DNA of 64,000 bases from NCBI GenBank assembly GCA_037043015.1, contig CM073325.1, forward strand, positions 6,923,001 to 6,987,000, written 5' to 3'. Below, one piece after another: positions 10,732 to 21,432 of this stretch. The position numbers and the translations under genes are program-made. The stretch is from Bryum argenteum (taxonomy: Eukaryota; Streptophyta; Bryopsida; Bryales; Bryaceae). The notes beneath the pieces were generated by a model, which ran no database searches, was not told where the DNA came from, and worked only from the letters and a program-made list of their open reading frames with translations. Each line of letters starts with the position of its first letter. The first letter of the stretch is position 1.

Positions 10732-13306
10732 TGAGGAATGATGATTGAAGAATGTATTGATCATTTGGGACTTGTGTGTCCGGTGCTGAAGAGATCCAGA
10801 GCTTGTGAGGAGAATAGGCTCTGCCACAGCTCTAGAAGTGCGGGCCACGGGCATACAATATGCATTTGGGCCGTGCGTTGCAGTATGTCGAGATCCGCGG
10901 TGGGGGCGCTGTTATGAGAGCTTCAGTGAGGACCCGGATGTGGTGAGCAGCATGACCTCCATCATTGACGGGTTGCAAGGCCAAGCCCCGGCTCACTGGC
11001 AAGGCCCCTTCGTGCAAAACAGGTCAGCCCAAAGACATCATAATAACAAAATGACCAACAAATATTGTTGCAAATTCTAAATTGAAAATATCGTACTAAA
11101 ACTTGTATAGAGCCCATTTGACTTTGAGGCACCACGAAAAGAGAACATCTCTATTCTCAAGATGGTCATAGTGCGTAAAATAAGTTGTGAAATTGGCCTC
11201 CATTCTTTCTTTTTTGCATGGCTTGGAATTTGGTTTGTGGTCTAAAGAGGGGAGTTGGAGTGCATGCAGTCGTAAGGTAGTGGCATGCGCAAAGCATTTT
11301 GTAGGTGATGGAGGTACCACAAAAGGGAGGGACAGAAACAACACGGTGATCAGTTTCGAGGGGCTTGTGAACATTCACATGAAACCCTATTTTAACGCCA
11401 TAGCCAAGGGAGTGTCTACCATCATGGTATCTTACTCGAGCTGGAATGGTGTCAAGATGCATGCCAATAAGTTCCTCCTCACAGACATCCTGAAGGGGTC
11501 CTTGGGCTTTGAGGGCTTCCTCATCTCTGATTTCCAAGGAATCGACCGGATCACGGATGAAACCGGTGCCAATTTCTCGGACAATATCGGTGTCAATTAC
11601 TCCAACTCCGTCCGTGTTTCCATCAATGCCGGCATGGACATGGTACCTAATTCCACACTCGCATTGCATACCTTAAAATCGATCTTTCTTTAGTTGCCTT
11701 GGCGTTGAAGGGGACAATTTGAATTCAACAATAGTAACATGCACGAGGTGGGAGAGCGGTATGGTTGGATTTAATGAGTTTAATTGTGTCATTTTGTTAG
11801 GTGATGGTGCCGTATGATTACCAAAAGTTCACGTCAATTGTAAGGGATCATGTCAAACATGGGAAGATTATAATGTCCAGAATTGACGATGCTGTGTCGC
11901 GCATCCTTCGAGTGAAGTTTCAAATGGGTTTATTTGAGGAGCCATACTCAAACCCAAAGCTGCATTCATTTCTAGGTGCTGAGGTAAGCATTTCTCTTCT
12001 ATATGACAATAACCAACACTACCACATTGATTCAATGACAATTTGAATGATGGTGGAATTTCAACAAATCCTAATTCCTGAACACATCTTTAATTTTGAT
12101 GTTGGTTAGTATAGGTTGTTTAAGTATTCAAATATTATATACACTTTTGTTTTTCATTGTTTCTTCTTCTTTTTTTCCCTTGAAGAGTCTTGGTTTGTTT
12201 GTCTCTTGTCAGAGAGCATTACTAGCAATTTTAAATAGGTTGTTGAAGACTTTGTATAATTAATTAATTACTATGTAAGGTTCTGGAGTTGTGTTTCTAG
12301 AAAAGAGGGGACACTTATTGTGGTATAGAGCAAGTGGATCTCTATTTGTTTTTAACACATGAGTGGAACACATTGTATGCAGTTACACAAAGCATTAGCA
12401 CGGGAGGCTGTAAGGAAATCACTGGTGCTTTTGAAAAACGAGAAGCGTGGCTCTAAGAAAGGCAAATTGTTGCCCCTAAATCCAAACGCCAAAAAGATTC
12501 TCGTAGTTGGAGATCATGCCAATAACATGGGCTTACAATGTGGAGGTTGGACTATAAGCTGGCAAGGCGCTTCTGAAAATACTACTCGAGGTAAGTGAAC
12601 AAGCCTACAACTAAACAGTTATTTCATTCATTACTCATGGGTTACTTCAATCTAGAGTTAAGATACTTAAAAGATATAATAAACCAAGTTAGTATTGAAA
12701 ACATCATAACAATTTGAAAAGTGTTGAGATGAGTTTTTGAGTAGGTATTCATTTCTATTCATAGAAGATAGGTTGCATTACCTTCTATAAGTTTTTCAGC
12801 ACATAGAAACTAAATTATACTATATTGCAGGGACAACAATTCTTGCAGGCATTCAAGAAGCAGTTAGTGCAAAAACAACCATTGACTACAAAGCCTCGCC
12901 AAAGGAGGGGTATACAAAAGGAAATAACTATGACTATGCTATTGTGGTGGTAGGGGAACAACCATATGCAGAAATAGATGGTGACAACTTGAACTTGACC
13001 CTACCTTACCCATACCCAACACTTATACATGACACATGCTCTGATATCCCTTGTGTGGTCGTATTGATATCTGGTCGACCATTGGCGATGGAAAAGTACG
13101 TGCCCATGATGGATGCATTTGTTGCCGCATGGTTGCCCGGTACAGAAGGAGGTGGAATAGCCGATGTGCTATTTGGGAAGTTTGAGTTTCAAGGAAAGCT
13201 CTCAAGAACATGGTTCAAAACGGTTGATCAATTACCTATGAATGTAGGTGACAAGGAATATGATCCCCTATTTCCTTTTGGATATGGCCTTAAAATGGGC
13301 CTCTAA
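9598..13306 (+). CDS. Glycoside hydrolase family 3 beta-glucosidase (plant exo-beta-glucanase type)
   Basis: A secreted enzyme of the family that trims glucose from the ends of cell-wall beta-glucans. Seven exons: 9598-9814, 10020-10230, 10792-11022, 11270-11642, 11801-11983, 12383-12590, 12831-13306, giving 632 residues, the usual family length. The ATG at 9598 precedes a hydrophobic signal peptide ([20 protein letters not shown]). Landmarks in order: [38 protein letters not shown] with the substrate-binding Lys-His, [11 protein letters not shown] with the nucleophile at about Asp307, [32 protein letters not shown] with the expected acid/base Glu, and the C-terminal [18 protein letters not shown]. 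Residue 308 is Phe where barley exoglucanase has Trp next to the nucleophile. Intron 2 holds a small TTAA-flanked element and a (TA)n tract. Family assignment is secure. Confidence 0.95.
10460..10687. mobile_element. Small TTAA-flanked element in GH3 intron 2 (228 bp)
   Basis: TTAA at 10456-10459 and 10688-10691. The right end reads CTTAGGGG-TTAA like the other piggyBac-like ends, and the left end (CGCCTACAGGA) is diverged. The interior contains a 'gatccgacagttgga' motif close to the 'gatccaacggttgaa' of the larger copies. Confidence 0.5.
10694..10728. repeat. (TA)n microsatellite
   Basis: About 17 TA units immediately right of the TTAA that ends the small intronic element. Confidence 0.95.
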
Positions 13307-13927
13307 GTGTACACTACTTCAATTAATAAAATGGTCACTAAGGGAAGTGGCTCATATTTTGAGCAGCACTAAAACCCCAGCAGTTGCTAATTTCCCGATG
13401 GAGAAGATTCTAGCCTCCAAGCTCATTGTCAAATGTACTATGCAGCTTCATCAATTTATGAATCTTCTATGCACTTCAAGACTTTTATTTCTGAAATGTT
13501 CCTTGTACTCTAGAGAAATTCCAATTTTTGTATCACTAGGTTGCTTGTCTCCTAGCCAATCTACACAATTTTCTTCCATTCTAAAACTCCTCACAAACCC
13601 AACATAGATTCTCAATGACTTTCATGGTTTTGCACTAAATCCATCGAATGCAAGATGATTTTGCACTAAAAAGTCAATCGTTGAATGCATTTGCAAGTTA
13701 AACACAACAAACAAGACATAAACCTTTTCTTTATTTTTTGGTTTGAATCTATGTCTTTTTTTTAAAATTTGAATAAATGTTGTTTTATTTTAATGTCATT
13801 TTTTTATTGTTGAATCAATGTTGACATTGATGTCACCTTTCTTCAAACCAACCACAACAATAATCTCCATTTCTGGTTTCTGACATAACAAACACCCTAT
13901 GCACATTTTCAACTGTTTTGAGACATC

Positions 13928-13994
13928 ATAACCACAGTTCAGGCAAAAACTTTAGAGGTGGCACCTCCTCATTGGCCGAGGGAACTGTGGTTAT
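13928..13994. repeat. Inverted repeat / small foldback
   Basis: ATAACCACAGTTC at 13928-13940 is matched by its exact complement at 13982-13994, with a loop of about 41 bp. The arms can be extended with mismatches. Confidence 0.6.
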
Positions 13995-14307
13995 TTCCCA
14001 TAACGCCGCCTTCGCTAGCGTTACGGTCTTCAACATTCTGAACCATTGATCTCCAAGTCATCAAGAGTCTTCATTCGTTGTTTTGTAAGAAGGAAGGGGG
14101 AGGGGGTTTTTATACTGTTTTTTTTCTACAGGCAACTAGTAAGGGATAAATGACTTTTAATTTTTTTAATTTTTTTTTTGGGAGGATGACGATAGAGTTA
14201 TTCCCAAGTTTATGCAAATTCTTAAATTTTTTTTTGAAGAGTAAATGAATTTTTTTTGCAGGGAGGGATAAATTAGTTTTTCTTAAAAGTTTTGAACTGC
14301 GGTTATG

Positions 14308-14438
14308 CTAGGTAACTCAAAAGGAGCCCCTAGTTATGGAAAATATCCAGTGAGGCACCTCCCTCGCCGCTCCCGCGACTCGGAAGGATGCCCCACTGGT
14401 TATTTTCCATAACCAGTGGCTCCTTTTGCGTTACCTAG
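14308..14438. mobile_element. Foldback MITE, 131 bp with arms of about 45 bp
   Basis: The left arm from CTAGGTAAC pairs over about 45 bp with the right arm ending GTTACCTAG; both carry 'aaaaggagcc' and 'gttatggaaaata' blocks with few mismatches. The loop is GC-rich. The structure is that of a MITE; no target duplication could be fixed. Confidence 0.65.
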
Positions 14439-14505
14439 TACATAATTGATTCCTAGCCATTCTAAAATGGAATCACTAAAATAATCACACCTTCAATAAC
14501 TCAAC

Positions 14506-14611
14506 CATCGATTACAAAGTCCTCAATCACACACCAATAGATATTTCATAATGAACGACATCGATTACAAAGTCCTCAATCACACACCAATAGATATTTC
14601 ATAATGAACGA
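14506..14611. repeat. 53-bp tandem duplication
   Basis: Two identical adjacent copies of a 53-bp unit beginning 'catcgattacaaag' and ending 'ataatgaacga', followed by two copies of 'ccaacacaattc(g/a)a'. Confidence 0.85.
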
Positions 14612-14912
14612 CCAACACAATTCGACCAACACAATTCAATAAACGTCAAGCTTGATGCACATGGATGATACAATCAAAGTGGCTTCTGTGCATTGATTCT
14701 TCTCAACTCTTCAATGTCACATGGAAACTCTCCAATATCGAAGTGACTTTTGTTTCAAGGTTTCCCCATCACAAGGGTACCACAACATAAGACTTTCTAC
14801 CGTAATCACAAGAATGTGATCCTACCGAGTAAAGTTGTGATCCTATAGAGTGATGCTAAAAAGAGTTCAGAGTCTATACAGAACAAGATCTAAACTAAGT
14901 ACTCCCTCAGCC

Positions 14913-16885
14913 TTACGAAGGGGGAGGGATGATGAGAGCATTGCTCCTAGAAGTCTTACCCTTGTACTTCGCAGCAACACGCTCCGCTTTCTTCCGGTAC
15001 GTAACGACATCGTTCCCCACGAGCACTTTCTTCTGCTGCAAGCACGCAGTGTAGATCTTAATCTCGAACCTCCAGTCAAGTCTCCCATGGAGAGACTTCA
15101 CCACATCTCGGGGCACTTCCCAAGTGGCTTCGTTCACATCCTCCAAGTCCTTGAATCGAATGACTTCCGCATTCTTGAACGGAAGCTCAGGAACATCGGC
15201 ATCCGGGGAGCACGAGGCGTTGTCTTCCTCGAATGGTCGACCGTCAGCCCAGGTGGTCATCTTCCATGTCCATTCGACTGCTTTCTCGGAGCTTCGGGGA
15301 TCGTAATCAGCCGGTAACCACCTGTGCTTCACCACCGACTCTTCGGGTTGCTCGGGAATATTCGCCTCCTCGACCTCCGGTAAAGAGAGCTTTGAGAGAC
15401 GCTCTGTGACTCCCAGCGTGGAGTGTCTTTGCAGGTTGTAACTGTCTGATGGCTTTGCGGAGGTTTGGGTGCAGTGCTGTGCCCATTTCTCGGAAGGGAA
15501 GGCTTTGATCTCGATGCTGTATACGAAGTGGCCCCTCGTGTTGGCTGTGTTGAAGCTCTGGGTTACTCCGAACTGTACCTCTTCTACCATCAAGTGCAGC
15601 TCCAAGTTCGGAGAGCTTGGTACACTGAAACGCACGCAGCAAAAGTTCAATTGTGAAAATCTTGCAGGTTTTGACAAGATGAACCATCTTGTTGACTGAC
15701 TTTGCAGTGTCAAACGGAACGTGTTATAGTGCGCACGACAACGTTCCTGTTGTATATTGGAAACCGACTCATCAATACGTAAACAAGAAACATTTAAACA
15801 AATTCTTACTTACACTTCTGCAGAATTTCATAAGACAAGGTCAAGTATTTCAAAAACATGTTAACTAATGTTTCAACAACATGCAACAGCTACACAACAA
15901 TGTTGCTGTTTGCATGTTGGAAATTGACTCGGCATGTTCAATAGTAGATCAGTAACAACTTCAAACGAAAAATCATTCATTGTACCTCGTATATGCTGCT
16001 CGGAAACGAACGTCAGCATAAACCTCCTGATCCACACTTTCGTGAGTGTTTAAATCCTCGACAGTCCTCATGAATTCGGGCTCCGAGGGACTCTGCATAA
16101 TGATCTGCTGTGGAGCAGACACCCGAGCTGCATGCAACAAATTTAACCTAAATCAAAGATACACTTAAACCTCACTATATAACAGCCCTTTCCAGGCTCC
16201 AGATCCTGACAACTAACACATAACATGCACAGGGAGGATTGGGTGTACATTGCAAAGGGTTTGTGAGGATAGATATAACTTTACCATGTCTATCAAGGTC
16301 TTGTGCAAACGGATGGCGACTCTTCATCGCCGCCTTAGGACTATAAGGTGCATAGGCATCCACCACGAGGCTCTGCAGTCGCAACAAGTCACTCTCCGGA
16401 GGCTCACATTCGGTTTTATGAAGAACAATATTGCCTTTGTTGTTGTCTTGCTCAGTCACCATGAAGCCCTTTTTCGTGAGCTCCTTTGCAAGCTTGGAGT
16501 TGCTCACTACCAACACCCCACAATCGGTCACGAGCTCCACCAGCTCCTTCACAGTCACTTGCTGCAAGCCCTATTAAAATCATCACCCCAAATCAGCACA
16601 CAACCAGGCTCAAATACTTAAACCTCCATACCTGTCAAATGCTCAAAAACCACTCCAAAACCATCACCCCAAATCAACACACAAAGTAGCAGACTCCAAC
16701 CAAAACCAGACCTAAACCCAGAAGCTCAAAGACCACCATCCCACCACCCAGAAGCTCAAAGACCACCATCCCACCACCCAGAAGCTCAAAGACCACCATC
16801 CCACCACCCAGAAGCTCAAAGACCAGTAATTGCAAGCATTGACATGTACCTCATTAGATTTTCCGGGTTGATCCACCGTCGCCAT
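14913..16885 (-). CDS. Unrecognised 388-residue protein, 4 exons
   Basis: Exons on the minus strand: 16885-16850, 16561-16285, 16127-15986, 15624-14913; phases join exactly and give 388 residues. The start MATVDQPGKSNE is chosen because its exon ends at GAG|GTAC and joins in frame to QVTVKELVELVTDCG. The protein is soluble, without signal peptide or membrane segment. The central part reads LELHLMVEEVQFGVTQSFN and GHFVYSIEIKAFPSEKW, a beta-rich look; an acidic linker follows; and the C-terminal part (VPRDVVKSLHGRLDWRFEI, then KKVLVGNDVVTYRKKAERVAAKYKG) is basic. I do not recognise the family and assign no function. The exon chain itself is well supported by splice sites and codon phase. Confidence 0.72.
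16717..16825. repeat. 30-bp minisatellite, about 3.6 copies, in intron 1 of the unknown gene
   Basis: Units starting 'cccagaagctcaaagacc' recur with a period of 30 bp at 16717, 16747, 16777 and 16807 and are practically identical. Confidence 0.92.
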
Positions 16886-17790
16886 ATCTGCTTGCACGAT
16901 CTAATGTACTGAGCTGGAAATATGTTTGCTCACACTGGCACAAAATGTAAAGCTCCTCAAACTTCGAAAGCAAGAAAGCAAGCTACTGAAGTTTACATGC
17001 AACGGCTGTGGAGCAGTGATGCTTGTGCACGATCTAATTCAAAGCTTGAGATCACCGGGATGTAATATATACCCTCACCGGCTCAAAAATTACACTACCT
17101 CTTCACAAGCAGGAAAGTAAGCTGGTGAGATGTACTAAAGCTACGGAGCTAGATTCGGGAGGACTGGTGCTTCTTTGTAATGCAGAATGATGAGATGGGG
17201 GTGAGTGGGGTGGTTGATTTGGATCGGAGGTGGGTTTGGAGTGTGATGGAGCTCATGGAAATGGAGGTGACGACAGGGGAAGTTTGAAATGGTTGGAGAC
17301 ACACGGCAGCAGTACCAGGAAGAAAGGACGCCAGCTGAGTACGCTTGCAGGTTTGTGCCAAGTGTCTGTGCACGTCGGTGGATGTCCAGATTGTGATACC
17401 CGGCTGCCATGTCCATTCAAGCGGTGCTTCATTCTATTGAGAAAAGTCTAATCTCTTGTAAGATTTTAGTAATATTTTCTTTCTGATAAGAACACCAAAG
17501 CCTTTTGGGGTTAGCGTGAATAAAATGCATGTTCGACCTACTCTTGATGATATGCCCACGGGACATAACAACAATGACGTAGGACTACTGACGTGGACAC
17601 TATGTTCCTTCTATGTCTTGTTATGTAGTACGTTGTAGTAAATTGTTTATTGGCTTGGTCATTGTAATGATTGTGCAAGGAGGTTCATTGAATTACGTAC
17701 TTCTTTGTTTTTCTATTGTACCCATCTTGTTTAAGAAAAATAGCAAACACGTTACTCCCTGCATTTCTAAGAAAAAACCCAAGATTTGGG
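16886..17790. other. Upstream region of the unknown gene with a SINE-related fragment
   Basis: This holds the promoter and 5' UTR of the minus-strand gene at 14913-16885. No coding region is supported. A SINE fragment lies at about 17486-17605. Confidence 0.45.
17486..17605 (-). mobile_element. SINE fragment (relative of 44896-45250)
   Basis: It shares the order 'gcgtgaat(a/g)aa(a/g)tg - tgttcg - gatatgccca(c/t)gggacataac - gtggacacta' with the copies at 30700-30975 and 44896-45250. The tRNA-like head is missing. Confidence 0.6.
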
Positions 17791-18112
17791 TTAACCCCTA
17801 AATATCCTTAAAACCCGATTCGGGTTTTGGAGCTTTTGGTCAGGGTCATTTTTGGGGCAAAAATTAATATTTTTGGACGCATTTTTTGTAGTAGGTGGGT
17901 TATTCTAGTGTGGTAGAAAATTTGAAAAAAAAATTCTATTTTCCGCCTAATTTGGCATTTTTTTGAAATCAAGCTTGGGTGGGGCAAGTCGGGCAATGCC
18001 TTCGGCCAACCACGGGTGATGTCAGATTTTGGCGGGCAGCGTGGGTCAGTGCCCAAGATTAGCGAGGGGCAGGGTGTTTAGAATGGGATTAAGGATAAAC
18101 CCTTGATACAAA

Positions 18113-18316
18113 ATGGGGGTTGGCCAACAAGAAGCACTAAATGCGATTTGTCTTCCTTCCGTCTCGACAGAGCGACACCAATGCGTTGTGTGCAAAGGTA
18201 AGAAACCGCACACTTATTGCTACAAGTGTGGCGGTAAGTTTATGTGTCACCCCAAGGGAGGTTGCTATGAGCGTTGGCATACTGCCATAGCACGGTGTCG
18301 TGCAGGTCGCTATTGA
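18113..18316 (+). pseudogene. piggyBac-type transposase C-terminal zinc-ribbon relic
   Basis: A 67-residue frame with the pattern C-x2-C-x8-C-x2-C-x5-C-x5-C-x4-H (CVVC, CYKC, then C, C and WH). The spacing and the ending C-Y-E-R-W-H-T match the zinc ribbon at the C-terminus of piggyBac transposases (PF13842, DDE_Tnp_1-like zinc ribbon). It lies inside a TTAA-flanked element with inverted ends, which supports the reading. An in-frame stop lies just upstream and the catalytic domain is absent, so this is a fragment rather than a gene. A different cysteine-rich fold is possible but less likely in this context. Confidence 0.6.
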
Positions 18317-18455
18317 TCCTCTAGGTATGGATTTCTTGTACCCATTGAATATCCCCCCACCATCTATATATATAATAAAATATTGTACGACAATCCTTCC
18401 TACCCACCAGAGTACCAACCTACCAACATACAAACCTACTAACCTATGAACTCGA

Positions 18456-18575
18456 GGGCCCCAAGACACACTGCTTGGGGCCCTAAACGCACTGCTTGGG
18501 GGGCCCCAGATGCACTGCTTGGGGGGCCCCAGATGCACTACTCGGGGGCCCTAGACGCACTGCTCGAGCGCCCCA
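18456..18575. repeat. Tandem array of a 23-24 bp GC-rich unit, about 5 copies
   Basis: Units of the form 'gggccc(c)agatgcactgctt' repeat with small changes. The array starts and ends with CTCGAG. It lies within the copy D element. Confidence 0.8.
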
Positions 18576-18890
18576 TACAAAAATTTAAAAAATGATAATA
18601 CTGTTTGATAAATGGTAGACACGGGATACTTTTTTGAAAGTACCATGTAAAGATTTTCCCCGTCGGGAGGATAGCGACCTTACTAGTTTGATATGTTACA
18701 ATATTGTATGAAATCATATTTTTTTATAATTTTTGCAAGCACTTTGCGATTCTATTTTATCCCCTAACTCACACTTTTTTATTTCCACTATTGTAGGATG
18801 CAAGTATGATGACATTGGAGCACTTCCCCATCTTTACTTGGACACACGGACACACGATGGGGCTCATGTTATTGTGAAAGGGACTTGGTT

Positions 18891-18945
18891 TTCATTTTTT
18901 TGTCGGTTTTTTCTTTTCTTTTTCTTTTTCTTTCTTTTTTTTTTT

Positions 18946-18976
<31 letters not shown>

Positions 18977-18990
18977 TCTTTTTTTTTTCT
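18891..18990. repeat. Long T/C-rich tract
   Basis: About 100 bp made almost entirely of T runs broken by single C residues. Confidence 0.95.
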
Positions 18991-20152
18991 CGGGATGATT
19001 AAAATTCTGCTCCTAGTTTTTTCAGCCCGCAGGCTGACGTTGGGAGGCGGGAGACCGGGCCTACAGCGGCAATCGCTGTCAGCTCTGTTCAGGTGGAAAG
19101 GGGCCAGCGGGGCTGGGCTGGCCAAGCTCCGGCTCTTGTACCAGCTGGCTTGGCAGACTCGAGCTCCGACCAGTTGGCCAGGTGGGTGCTCCAGCTTGGC
19201 CAGATCGCGGATACTCCAGCGACATGTGGCACGTCCGGCGGAAGGATCAAATTTGCAATGTCAGGTTACCCAATGGCACTCAACTACGGTCCAAAACTGC
19301 TCCCAAGCTTGCAGCTGCTTTTACACCGAAATTGGACACGCGTCAACAATTGGATTTAGCAAATCATTTATTGCGATCCTCTCTTCATTTAGTGTGGAGG
19401 TTAGTGGGATTGCGCACTTCCAATTTTAGCCATGTTTACTAGATTTTGATTGGCGTGGTTGTAACTACAATGAATGCGACCCCACCATTTTGTTTGTGCC
19501 TCATTACTTGCAAAATGGGAATTGGAGGAGCAGGAAGGGAGCCAGCATTCGCGAGCTGCCCCTCTCCCTCACATCTAAAGGATTTGTGTTTTACTCATGG
19601 AAATTCATAACTTCTTGAGATTTTTGAATTTTTTGATGAAATTTGTGCCCAAATGCACACCTTCACCGTCCGGATCCTGCATATTCCAAGTTGTCTTTTT
19701 GCAATTCCAATTTGTCTTGAGAGTAGCATCCATGTCCATTCTAGACCTTGATCTCCCTAAAAAATTAGATGAAGGTTCAAATGCACCAAATCGGTTTCCA
19801 AAATTTTGCATGCAAGTAGCTAACTTGGAATCCTACTTGAAAAAAAATATGCCATAAATTTTTGAGGTAACGAACTTCAACTTGCCCTTGGCACCATTTG
19901 CACTATGTGTCCCGGGCAATAGCCAAAAAAACTTCTGCATCAACTTTGAACGTTATAATCTCACAAATGGAGAAGATCCAACGGTTGAAATTTTTAGCAG
20001 CAAATCAAAATCAAGTAAGGTACAAGATCTTACGGTTGGATTTCTCAAATTTGTAAAAATGTTTGATGCAGATGGCCGGGAGTGAAGGGGACTCAAAAGA
20101 GGCAATTTTGAGACTTCTTGCTCCCAAAACATCAAGAAAATTTAGGGGTTAA

Positions 20153-21432
20153 GTACTCGTTTCACAAAGAATTCAAGATATGACATTGAAGAACATGTCA
20201 GTCTTTTTTAGTTGAAGAAAAGTCTTAATGATAGTTTAAGACTCACTTTCTAAAAGGCTTATGCCAATTTGTCTCACCTCTTGGAAATAAAGATGAATAT
20301 GGCAGCACATTTCAAAATAAAGTCCAAAATATGTTGGAGTATCAGCATTAAAATGGTAGACCATGTGCCTCATTCATTGATTATCAAAAGACACCATAAA
20401 AAGAAAATCCAACCATTTATCGAGAGACCATACAAAGAAAATCTAACCATTTTCCAAGAGACATAGGGAGTATTGGGTTTTACATCATGTTTGTTTTCTC
20501 ATTTCTCTTTCTACTCTCGAGATGTCCACTACTCAAGAACTTCCCAATTTTGTACATGAGTTCTCGAAGTTTGTGCATGAAAAAAGGTGACTTTTCTGCC
20601 TTGGAATTCTAACCTACATGATTTTTGCCCAAATAAGTTTCAAAGTATAAATTGGGAAACTATAAATTGTGTTCTCTTCCAATCTCAATATTTGCATGAC
20701 AAAAATTTCCAACAAGAAGAGTATAAACTAACTCAAATCCCTAGTAATTACCAAGTCCATGATTAAACTTTCAAAAGCTTATAAGACTATTATCTATGAT
20801 CAGCCGTATTTATGTACTTTGAGATGAATCATGATTACCCGAGTACAAAGAGTATTCCATATTACTTTCCAAAATCTTCAACTTACATACATTTTACTTC
20901 CTACTTTTAACAATTTTAAAATATTCTAGTCATGGTTATTTTTAAGTAGAAAAAACAATTTACAAGTACATGAAATTTACAAGCAAAAATATGTGTTCAA
21001 TATTTGAAAGTACAGTACAAGAATATACTCGTAGTCCGAATGAACGCAAACCACTTTCGTGAAAATCGAAGGGCTGTTCCATTAAGTTACAAGTCTCATT
21101 TCAATGTCGCAGGATCTGCAACCACCCAAAATTGGTGGTAACGACCGCTACATATGTTTATACTCACTGGGAGTTCTTTTGAGATCCGGTTGAGCTCTAC
21201 CCCATCATTTCATCTCAAGGGGTGATTAGTGGCGAGCTAAATTAAGTGAAGTACAAAAGCTTGTGTAAAGGAGGCAGGAGATCAATCCGGATCACCGCAA
21301 CGCAATCTTCTAATGTAGTATACACGGCCAAACAGCTCATGGAGCTTACCCACTGATCTAGCATGCGTCTCAAAACTCCCGTTCAAGCCAAGACCATTCA
21401 AAAAACCATCATGGAATGCAGTTTGTGCAACA
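20153..21432. other. Gene-free region downstream of the histidine kinase
   Basis: AT-rich and without supported genes. The part nearest 21432 is the 3' UTR side of the minus-strand histidine kinase. Confidence 0.4.

Larger units (their letters stand above)
13307..14912. other. Intergenic region between convergent genes, with hairpins and tandem duplications
   Basis: It begins with the 3' UTR of the GH3 gene. No supported coding region. It contains two foldback structures and a 53-bp duplication, listed separately. Confidence 0.5.
17795..20148 (+). mobile_element. piggyBac-like element, copy D (2354 bp), keeps a transposase C-terminal zinc ribbon
   Basis: Flanked by TTAA at 17791-17794 and 20149-20152. 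The left end is CCCCTAAATATCC and the right end AATTTAGGGG. The left part encodes a zinc-ribbon relic (18113-18316). The right part (about 19600-20148) is homologous to the right part of the 46360-47528 element, including 'cgttataatctcacaaatg' and 'gatccaacggttga'. The middle carries a GGGGCCCC-type tandem array, a 100-bp T-rich tract and a GC-rich segment, probably later insertions or expansions. No catalytic DDD domain was seen, so it is not autonomous. Confidence 0.78.

Noticed and set aside
15307..15687. 126-codon frame on the minus strand
   Set aside because: It is a shifted frame of the fourth exon of the 388-residue gene, whose splice chain and phases are consistent.
16712..16897. Frame with repeated SLSFWVVGWW peptides
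   Set aside because: It is the translation of the 30-bp minisatellite in an intron reached by reading through the first exon's donor site.
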